Source: Pomacea canaliculata (lineage: Eukaryota > Mollusca > Gastropoda > Architaenioglossa > Ampullariidae). Taken from it: DNA of 64,000 bases. A model generated the notes under the pieces. It was not told the DNA's origin and did no database searches. It saw nothing but the letters and a program-made list of their open reading frames with translations. The position numbers and the translations under genes are program-made. Positions 57,601-64,000 of this stretch are shown here, in pieces. The stretch lies in assembly GCF_003073045.1 (NCBI RefSeq), contig NC_037597.1:1302190-1366189 (forward strand). Direction: 5' to 3'. Position 1 is the stretch's first letter. Each line of letters begins with the position of its first letter.

Positions 57601-59449
57601 AACTGCAAATAAAGAAAATGCCAATTGATGTGCTATTGAAAGAGTCAAGAAGGAGAACAGCCAACCCTAAAGTTTTTGATTTAGTCAGAAATGGACATTC
57701 CTAAATATAAAGTCAGGAATCGAAATTTCTGTGTGTTTGCAAAGGCATAAAATAAGAATCTTGCATTGATGTGAATTATGCATTTTATTCATTATTTCAT
57801 TCATTAACTCCCATTAGAGCTATAATACCATGTATGATCTTCTCTCTTCAGAATCAAAAGATGTTCGTGTAGTTGACTACCTTTTTGATCTGTTGGACTA
57901 TGAGGTCTGGCGAGAGAAGCTGGAAGGCTGGAAGCTGTTAGCTCAGTCTTTGCTCATCTGCTCCATGTGTGTAGCTGATATTTTGAGCTTCATTGAAAGT
58001 AGATAATGAGCTGAAAACAATGTTGTCAGAAGTTTTTGGTTGTCTGGTAACATTTTACCCAGAAAACAAATCTTTTCTCAAAATCTGTGCATGTACTTAC
58101 TTGCGTGTGTGTCTGTATGATTCCCTGTTGGAGATGTAATACAAAATAAAACTTATGAAATAAACAAACAGATATTTTATTATGTAGATTTCTATGTTTT
58201 TTTGCATGAATAGGTATGTTTTTGTGCTTTTTAGCTGCAGCTACATAAATATTTATAGATAGTACTTATGAAGGCATAAAACATGCTGTTGGTGGTTTGC
58301 AGGGAAGACTGCAAGAAACAGAAAGCTGTGAAGAGTCATCTTTCAAGGTGCTGGTCAACAAGGAAAGACTGGTGGCCCTCATACCATTTTACTTTTAAGA
58401 CTACTTCATCTGCCGCTCAGTCTGACCTACTGGCTTCCAAAATTTTGATTGCCTCAGTTTTATTAGGAGAAGGTATTTTACACAATTTTACAGAAAATAA
58501 TACAGCCCTAAAAAGACCAGTGATAAAATTTCTGGAGTATTGGTATCATTTTTTTTTAACTTCTTCAGGTCAAGATTGGAACACATCTGTTATTGCCAAA
58601 TTTTTATTTGGCTCAAACATGTACAATTAAAAAGCTTATGTGCCTAGCGGATGAGCAAAACTTTAAAGCAGCCGTATTATGTGTCTTGTGAAAGGACAGG
58701 AAAAAGAGTTGGATTCTTCAAACTGTATGCAAGTTTTCTTGCAGAGCCGATTTTTTATTTATTAATTTTTTTTAGTGTAGACACATTATATGCACATACA
58801 GATATCTCAAAATCACTTGCTAGTGGTGTGATGTGTCTGAAAACTCCAAATGTTAATATACACAGCTACCCTAGGTCAGTGGGTCATCCTTTAGAAAGTG
58901 CCAGAATATACTATCCATGGACTCTTTTAATGAGTGCTAGAAACACTATGCCTGTAATTTCTAAAAATCTTCTTTTAGGAAGTAAACTCTTACAAATGCA
59001 TACAGATTGATGACCATGCATTTGTGTGTCTGTCCATGTTTACATGCAAAAAGACTTCTGGAGTTTCTTATTCTTTACTTTCTTGTAACAGATATTTGTA
59101 TGCCAGTAGATAAATTTTAGTCATTTATCAAGTTTACCATAAACAATATTTCAGGTCAGTAATTGTGAAAATGTTTATTCTGAGTTTTGTTTTCTTTTTG
59201 CTGCCAGACAGTGAATTTTGCCAAAAAACCAAACACCAGTTGGACAAGGCTACACATCTAGATGTGGAGATGAAACTAATCCAGATTACCAACAGTGACT
59301 TTGTCTTGAGAAAAAACATTTCAGATAGAGACTCAAGCAGTTCAGGCAGAGACCTCAACAGCCCAGACAAAAGTCCTGATAGTTTACCTCAAAAACGACT
59401 GAGATTGACCTCAGCATCAAGTCTGCAAATATCCCAGGATTTGATGTAA
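51621..59449 (+). CDS. TAF1A: TATA-box-binding protein-associated factor, RNA polymerase I subunit A (twelve exons)
   Basis: Exons 51,621-51,644(?), 52,134-52,263, 52,989-53,152, 53,547-53,611, 53,979-54,087, 54,660-54,828, 55,528-55,658, 56,075-56,242, 56,467-56,527, 57,852-57,966, 58,303-58,472 and 59,208-59,449 all join in phase to about 515 residues. Alignment with human TAF1A is clear in places: KGVWDIFLSKAVEIYEYYQD versus [33 protein letters not shown] versus NPNAHIYLYNFL; STRKDWWPSYHFTF versus NSRKNWWPGFHFSYF; LLTAYHGLLYYIEW versus LIQAYKGLLQYYTW. TAF1A is part of SL1/TIF-IB, which recruits RNA polymerase I to rDNA promoters in the nucleolus. The fold is helical TPR-like. The last exon is a Ser/Asp-rich tail with a basic PQKRLRL patch, possibly nuclear-localising, and has no counterpart I recall in the human protein. 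Exon 1 is the weakest part. Confidence 0.85.
52134..52263 (+). CDS. TAF1A: TAF1A exon 2
   Basis: Acceptor TTTATTTCAG; encodes KDLFSVLRPHCTSRKQEC then FESWLNELSEPLLEK; donor AAAG|GTAAGG, phase 1. Confidence 0.8.
52905..52946 (-). mobile_element. Tigger/pogo-like transposon end
   Basis: On the minus strand TACAGTGATCCCTCGTTTAT followed by TGCGATAACC resembles CAGTGATCCCTCG..TATCGCG terminal repeats of pogo/Tigger elements and starts after TA. No second end was found. It sits about 40 bases upstream of the TAF1A exon 3 acceptor. Confidence 0.4.
52989..53152 (+). CDS. TAF1A: TAF1A exon 3
   Basis: Acceptor ATATTTTCAG; contains HLVPCLVRLLRECLLTHSWS, matching the CLSFIQEALLKHQW helix of human TAF1A; donor AAG|GTAAAT, phase 0. 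Confidence 0.9.
53547..53611 (+). CDS. TAF1A: TAF1A exon 4
   Basis: Short exon, ASLATMYTEPDTNNELIEQF; acceptor GTTACAG, donor TCAG|GTATGT, phase 2. Confidence 0.85.
53979..54087 (+). CDS. TAF1A: TAF1A exon 5
   Basis: QLYLLTEVDMLETVLEYIKF then LITHGMIDEAGDVIKY, equivalent to human YLLHHGMLKDAKRNL; donor TAC|GTAAGT, phase 0. Confidence 0.88.
54660..54828 (+). CDS. TAF1A: TAF1A exon 6
   Basis: Acceptor TTCTTTTCAG; GNSKDKERRRRIQTDLTTNQ then NLLTAYHGLLYYIEW. Donor chosen as TATG|GTGGGC (phase 1); CATG|GTGCTG at 54,771 is a weaker in-phase alternative that would remove 19 residues. Confidence 0.75.
55528..55658 (+). CDS. TAF1A: TAF1A exon 7
   Basis: Acceptor TGTTTCTAG; MMQHQEESTSVTAHLARNYA then KKKGVWDIFLSKAVE; donor GAG|GTATAA, phase 0. 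Confidence 0.88.
56075..56242 (+). CDS. TAF1A: TAF1A exon 8
   Basis: Acceptor CTTTTTTCAG; IYEYYQDFEGAKCLLENYRK then [19 protein letters not shown]; donor CAG|GTACAA, phase 0. Confidence 0.9.
56467..56527 (+). CDS. TAF1A: TAF1A exon 9
   Basis: SIANLDPANPLVLQLCDELQ; acceptor AACTACAG, donor CAAG|GTAGGA, phase 1. Confidence 0.88.
57420..57520 (+). mobile_element. tRNA-derived SINE, second copy
   Basis: TGGCAGTCTGGTAGC (A-box-like) and GGCTGTTCTGGGTTCAGGTC (B-box region), shared with the copy at 23.1 kb. In TAF1A intron 9. Confidence 0.55.
57852..57966 (+). CDS. TAF1A: TAF1A exon 10
   Basis: Acceptor CTCTCTTCAG; ESKDVRVVDYLFDLLDYEVW then GWKLLAQSLLICS. Donor CCAT|GTGTGT, phase 2, chosen because only this phase joins exon 11 in frame. 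Confidence 0.78.
58303..58472 (+). CDS. TAF1A: TAF1A exon 11
   Basis: Acceptor GGTTTGCAG; EDCKKQKAVKSHLSRCWSTR then RKDWWPSYHFTF, the best-conserved TAF1A block, and SKILIASVLLGEG; donor GAAG|GTATTT, phase 1. Confidence 0.9.
59208..59449 (+). CDS. TAF1A: TAF1A exon 12 (Ser/Asp-rich C-terminus)
   Basis: Acceptor TTGCTGCCAG; DSEFCQKTKHQLDKATHLDV, a Ser/Asp-rich stretch (DRDSSSSGRDLNSPDKS), then LPQKRLRLTS and stop TAA at 59,447-59,449. Confidence 0.8.
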
Positions 59450-61170
59450 CATTTCTGTTCTTTGCGTTCTCGCATTTTGTTGTGATAATTTGACTAATGT
59501 AGTGACAGATGTGTAGAAACACTGACTGGATGTATTTTATAAAATACAGATGAAAGTAAAAAATGACATATCTCATTTTTCATAACCTATTTTTAAAAGG
59601 ATTTCTGGGGCTAGCTGGCATTTTGTCCCTCTAGCCATAATGTTTGTTTTTCCTAGCTAGTAAAGGGTCCTGTAAACAGGTGTCACCTGCAGAAAAAGTG
59701 AGTGCCAGAGCCAAGATGCGAACACCTAATCCTTACTTCATTGGTAACAATCACTTATGCATTGTCACCGCATCACCTCACAGCGTGGTCAGTCATGCGA
59801 AACGTCTCTTCTACATATGCGCCTAAACATTTTTCTCAACAGAGTTGGCTAAGCTGCCAGTTCTTGTTATATATTGTCAAGGGAAGCAATAACCAAGATA
59901 AACCACAAGATGGAGACAACTAGGAAATCACTGTGCATTAGCACTAACTTTTTAAACACAGCACCTCTTTGTGCCTAAAATCTTTCAATGAGCCTTAAGG
60001 GCTGACTAGAGGACAACATTCAAGTCGGCAGTTCAATTCGCTACGAGAGCTGTGTTCCCAAAGTCTGAGCGAAAAACATGGTTCTGTTCGCGAGATAACG
60101 TTCTCACGTGCGGTTTGGAAAGACGGCAAGACTTCATTCCCTTCGTCACAAAAGACTGTGGATATTGCTTTACCTCTGGGACCGTATTTATGAATCGGTG
60201 GCAAAGATGTTTGCCATGGGGTAATTAAAGGGACAGCCAATGAAAGGGAAAGCATCTTGACACTGCTCAGACGAGGTTTCCATTGATTTCCTCATTCTGC
60301 CCAGAGCAATGACCTGCCCTCGCTGCATAACTCCGGCTCCTGCTGAACACAATCGTCCAGTACAGTGAAAGCCTGACGTCCAGGGGACCTGCAGCACTCA
60401 GCAAGCCTGCAGTTCATATCGTCTTATCGAGTGTGCAAAAACACAAAAACTAGGGCAAGCGTCTTGTCTTTGAAGTTGCGAAGTGGTTTACTCTCAGTTC
60501 TTGTTCTTGTTATTTGGTTCATCTTTGCGTTTTCTGTATTTGATTTTGTTCTTCGTTCTGTTGTCTATTGTTTTGTAGTTTATATGTTATCTGTTTGCTT
60601 TCCTGTCCCATTATATGCTGTCCATGTTTCGTTCTTGTTCTAAGGCGCCAAGAGCATGCTCCTTAGGAGTGTGAGTATGCACCTTACAAATTTTGCATTT
60701 ATTGTTATTATAACTACAACTGCTCCAGGGTTTGGGCTCATTCTCGCTTCATAGCTTCGGCTTACTCTAGCTTGACTACACTGTACTTCTTTCTCTCCTT
60801 CACACGTTAACCAATGTGGAATATGACAAAGTCAGTTTTATCAGTTAGTCTGAAGGAGGAGACGCTGAATTAGAGTAATAAACTATTTGAAAAGCACGTG
60901 TGAAAAGTAAAGCAGTTACAGTCGCTCCGACAAATTGTCGACATTTTTTTTATGTGTCGTTCAGTTGTGAAATGCTGTTTGCGACAGTTAACTCACCACT
61001 GGGGCAGTTGAGGCTTGTTTACGAGGGACAGACAGCTGAAAACAAGTCGAACACTGACAAATAACAGTGAATACAAATCAACAACTCCTCAAAACCTTAC
61101 AGACAGGCTAAACCCACTCGTAGATGGCAGGTGATAAGGCCAGCACCTCTGTCAACTTCCTGTGACATTT
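59450..61170. other. Intergenic between TAF1A and CFAP58
   Basis: Contains the dispersed repeat at 60.53 kb. No gene supported. TAF1A 3' UTR occupies the first part; no clear AATAAA was seen. Confidence 0.5.
60530..60715 (+). mobile_element. Dispersed repeat, second copy of the 48.9-kb family
   Basis: TTTCCTGTCCCATTATATGC, TGTCCATGTTTCGTTCTT and AAATTTTGCATTTATTGTTA, in the same order and strand as at 48.88-49.06 kb, ending in an ATT-type tail. Confidence 0.55.
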
Positions 61171-61209
61171 TGACGTCACGTCTTATCTTTACGTCACGTG
61201 ATGACGTCA
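61171..61209. promoter_or_regulatory. CRE cluster in the CFAP58 promoter
   Basis: Two perfect CREs, TGACGTCA at 61,171-61,178 and 61,202-61,209, flank a third related site (TACGTCACGTGA) that also contains a CACGTG E-box. The cluster is about 190 bases upstream of the CFAP58 ATG. Confidence 0.65.
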
Positions 61210-61394
61210 GGCGGATGGCAAGGAGAGACATGGCGGTCTGTGAAAGCGATTGCTGTGGAAAACGATTGGAGACAGAGAAGTGAACACTGTTGTGTGGAGG
61301 ACGTGATGTGTGGATGCCCTACACAGCGATACTAGTCTGGGCAGTCGATCGCAGTCTTCTGTAAACCCACCGAGCAACGAGAGCGTCTGCCAAC

Positions 61395-61702
61395 ATGGCG
61401 GAGAAAAGAGCCAAAGAAAAACAGATGTCCGAGTGGGAGAAGCTGGAGAAGGAGTTCGAGGAGGTCCTCACCGAGCTTATCGCCGATGAAACTCTAGACA
61501 AATTCCGCGGCGAGTACGAGAAGCTGCACACGGCGCTGGTGAACTCGCACGACAGTGAGCGCAAGCTGATCGACAAGGTGCGGCAGCTCAACGCCGAGAT
61601 TCAGGACAATGCCGGCAAAGTGGCTCTGCTGTCAAAATGTCGCAGGAAGATCGAAGCACCATCGCCAGTCTGAGAAAGGATGTGGATAATGCCTGGAAGA
61701 TG
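61395..61702 (+). CDS. CFAP58: CFAP58 exon 1 (with apparent frameshift)
   Basis: ATG at 61,395 (CAACATGG context) encodes MAEKRAKEKQMSEWEKLEKE. The frame is conserved through AEIQDNAGKVA (61,622), and family-like sequence resumes in another frame from AVKMSQEDRSTIA. One base is missing near 61,626-61,627. Donor AAGATG|GTAAGA. Read literally, the frame stops at 61,671-61,673. Confidence 0.8.
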
Positions 61703-64000
61703 GTAAGAAAAATACTGTGCAAGAGGATGCTAAATATTCCATCAGGAGACTAGCACATGGTGTAACAATCCCGATGGCGGTCCTGCGTCATGTCACGATT
61801 TAGAATGCAACATACAGATTAACTACAATATTTGAGAATAAAGTATTATTAGAAGCATTTTACCTGGCTGCTATGGGTAGAACTGAGAGTGAATGTCCAT
61901 GACAGGTGGAGCACGGGCGAGAGAAAGAGCTCGTTGCACGTGACACCATTCAAGCGTTGAAGCAGGAGATCGACAAGCTGACGAGTCTGGTGGAGAAAGG
62001 CGCAGGAATACCTCCTGATCTCAAGCAGCAAGGTAGTCACTAGGATGCTAGTGTCTTCCTCTTGATTGTGTTGTCTGATGTCTCACCTTGTTGGTCACAC
62101 GTTTACGTACAGGGGCTGTTTATCCAATTCTTCAGTTGCTTTATTTCCTGCAATGTCGTTATTTTGTACTGAAATTCCTCATTTGAAGGTCTGGGGCATA
62201 CCATGAGATGATTGTATGTATTGTTAGTCAAAGATACGATAATGAAGTGTCAAATTCTTTTAGTCCCGTGTGAAGTCGGTTTAATAAACTTGTGACGATT
62301 CGCAGCTAAACCCGACTTTCAGGCGTTGAAGACAGATGTTGCTAGATAAACAACTTCCTGTTGAACGATGAACTGAATTGTCTTCGTGCTGTATCGTACA
62401 AAGCAAATGGGAAAAAACTACTCTTCCAGGGGAATCTTTCGATGAATTAAAGCAAATCTTTGTTAGATTTATTACTGCTTTTATATTCTATCTTACTTCC
62501 ATCTTTCTGTAACATTATTTCTTTATCCCTTATTTTCCTTCTTCGATTCTTGCTTCTTTTCTTTTCTTTTTTTTTCTTTGATTCATTGGGGTTTTTTGTT
62601 TGATTTTTAAAAATTTATTTTCAATCTTAAAAAAAAAAAAATCTTATTTTTCTCTTTCTTCCTTTCCTTCCTTTTTTGTTTCTTTATTTGTTAGTTTTAT
62701 GTCAGCTCTTTTCCTTTTTTGTTTGCATGTCATACGTTCTTGCTTTCAACCTTCCGTAATACTTACCGCATCTTTGCATCGTCGCCTATTGTTTCACAAC
62801 CGAGTGCAAAAGCGCTGCACTTACCTCACCCGCCTTTTTGTGACGACTAGAGGTGCGAGAGAGTCAGCCCGCTGCTGAGAAACAGAAGAGTGAGGAGGTG
62901 AAGGAGACGCAGGAGGAGCAGACGGGCGAGGTGAAAGACGACGGTGAGCGACAGCGGCTGATGCTGTACCAGGCGGAGGTGGAGCTGCGCAGCAAGGCCG
63001 CGGAGCTGCAGAGAGAGCGAATTCGATGCAAGAAGCTGGAGGTCTGCCGATGACGGAAGTCCCGTAGTTTCACGACGATGACAGACGACACGTACTCAAA
63101 TACTGTGTTTCGTAACGAAGTCGGAAAATGGAAATGACATAGTGCAAAAGTGACAGTCAGACGAGGTAACCTGCCGCGAAAACATTCCATTGTCTGACGA
63201 GGAAAATCCCGTTCTATATAAATTGCACATCATCATCATCAATCATCAATCAACATCATCATCCTTCCATCCATCATCAATCATCAATCAATCAATCATC
63301 AATCAATCAATCATCATCATCATCTAATGGAAATTTGTGCCAACATGTGGTACGAAACTGCTCAATGCTTGCTTCACTGGGTGGTCCATTCCAGAAAAGC
63401 TGTGCAGAATCGGAGAGCGCGCTGGAAAAGGGAAAGGCAGAGTTGGAGGAAGCTCGCAAGCAGCTGGAGGCAATGAATGCCTCTGTGACGAGACTACAAG
63501 ACGGCAACAATGACCTGATGTTATCTATAGACAACTTGAGGAAGGAAAACGAAGTAGCTAACGTTAAGCTGCAGCGAGCGCAACTCGACATACAGAAGCA
63601 GACCTCCACTGCTGAAGAGCTGACACAGGTCGGTGCGCACGTGGCTGTGTGCATGGGTGCGTTTGTGCACGTGTTCAGGTGTGAGAGGTATATATGTGTA
63701 TATGTACTTACCCAAGACTCTAGAGGTAAAGACACTAAAACTTGCAATGATTGTAAATGTTTAGATGATGTCCCACCTTTTCTTGACACTTGCGCTTAGC
63801 TACAGACAAGGACTAGTTTATCTTTCCATTGATGTGAAGGTTTGGTGCTGAAAGGCTTGACTGTATCGAATCATTACGTTTTGATTGTGTTACTGTTTTT
63901 TAATTTCACTCTATGAATCACGGAGTCTTTTCTCGCCTTCAGGAGAACGCGTCATTGGGTCAAAAAATTCGGCTGGTGGAGGAGAACTCGGACAAGAATG
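61395..64000 (+). CDS. CFAP58: CFAP58-type coiled-coil ciliary protein, 5' part (runs off window)
   Basis: Exons 61,395-61,702, 61,906-62,032, 62,851-63,041, 63,395-63,628 and 63,943-end. The start aligns with human CFAP58 (CCDC147): DETLDKFRGEYEKLH versus DKSLEKFRIEYERLH; RQLNAEIQDNAGKVA versus RELNAEIVVNSAKVA; SQEDRSTIASLRKDVDNAWK versus SQDDQTTIASLKKEIEKAWK; TIQALKQEIDKLTSLVEKGA versus TILALKEEIVNLTKLVEQGS. CFAP58 is a central axoneme/centriolar-satellite-linked coiled-coil protein needed for motile cilia and sperm flagella. A one-base break in exon 1 (about 61,626) must be bridged. From exon 3 onward the coiled coil is only generically similar, so a CFAP58-like paralogue is possible. Confidence 0.75.
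61906..62032 (+). CDS. CFAP58: CFAP58 exon 2
   Basis: Acceptor CATGACAG; VEHGREKELVARDTIQALKQ then EIDKLTSLVEKGAGIPPDLK; donor CAAG|GTAGTC, phase 1. Confidence 0.85.
62851..63041 (+). CDS. CFAP58: CFAP58 exon 3
   Basis: Acceptor GACGACTAG; Glu/Lys/Gln-rich VRESQPAAEKQKSEEVKETQ, then heptads YQAEVELRSKAAELQRERIR; donor GAG|GTCTGC, phase 0. Weak family match; a GTGAGC inside the exon is a possible alternative donor. Confidence 0.7.
63226..63325. repeat. (ATC)/(AATC)n microsatellite
   Basis: CATCAT and AATCAATC repeats ending about 70 bases before CFAP58 exon 4. Confidence 0.92.
63395..63628 (+). CDS. CFAP58: CFAP58 exon 4
   Basis: 78 codons, phase 0 at both ends; coiled coil KSCAESESALEKGKAELEEA to KQTSTAEELTQ; acceptor CCATTCCAG, donor CAG|GTCGGT. 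Confidence 0.8.
63943..64000 (+). CDS. CFAP58: CFAP58 exon 5 (partial)
   Basis: Acceptor CGCCTTCAG; ENASLGQKIRLVEENSDKN continues to the window end. Confidence 0.75.

Noticed and set aside
58651..59010. 119-codon ORF in TAF1A intron 11 with a hydrophobic stretch
   Set aside because: Starts at an ATG but has no recognisable domain and lies between two phase-matched TAF1A exons; size within what this window yields by chance.
61395..61673. Short 92-residue protein as the real product of this locus
   Set aside because: Conserved CFAP58 sequence continues in the neighbouring frame right up to a good donor and into phase-matched exons, so the early stop is more likely an indel artefact.
1..64000. 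CRISPR arrays, operons or bacterial/phage systems
   Set aside because: Split genes, GT-AG introns and polyadenylation signals show a eukaryotic nuclear sequence; the regular 35-bp array at 35.5 kb has no spacers.

Overview
The window is eukaryotic nuclear DNA: genes are split by GT-AG introns, coding is sparse, and microsatellites and decayed retrotransposons are common. The gene content (an invertebrate-type Prop homeobox gene, MCFD2, TAF1A, a CFAP58-type ciliary gene), tRNA-derived SINEs and a LINE carrying a 2A peptide suggest a lophotrochozoan, most likely a gastropod mollusc. The species assignment is inference.

Layout. (1) 1-7,409: upstream flank, with a LINE reverse-transcriptase relic at 262-525, a promoter-like patch near 1,860, and no gene I can name. 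(2) 7,410-30,757 (+): five-exon paired-like homeobox gene Prop, with the classical intron between homeodomain residues 46 and 47; its two large introns (13 kb and 8.7 kb) hold GC-rich islands, an E-box/nuclear-receptor-site cluster, minisatellites, a SINE and a second RT relic. (3) 32,291-35,262: convergent intergenic stretch with a TTAA-flanked inverted-repeat element. (4) 35,263-51,5xx (-): MCFD2-like ER/Golgi cargo-receptor gene. Its first EF-hand exon is followed by THREE separate phase-1 terminal exons (44.3, 41.9 and 35.3 kb), each with its own second EF-hand, own C-terminus and stop. (5) Inside its introns: a homogenised 35-bp minisatellite next to the last acceptor, a LINE ORF1 with a 2A ribosome-skipping peptide, and three NRF1-type palindromes. 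(6) ~51,62x-59,449 (+): TAF1A, subunit of the RNA polymerase I factor SL1, divergently transcribed from a short shared promoter with MCFD2; eleven exons join in frame, plus a less certain first exon. (7) 61,395-64,000 (+): first five exons of a CFAP58-type coiled-coil ciliary protein behind a CRE-rich promoter; it runs off the window.

The four genes do not form a pathway; they are a developmental transcription factor, a secretory-pathway receptor, a rRNA transcription factor and a cilium protein. Two (Prop exon 3, CFAP58 exon 1) show a single-base break in otherwise well conserved reading frames, which looks more like assembly error than gene death. The most unusual feature is the triplicated terminal exon of MCFD2.
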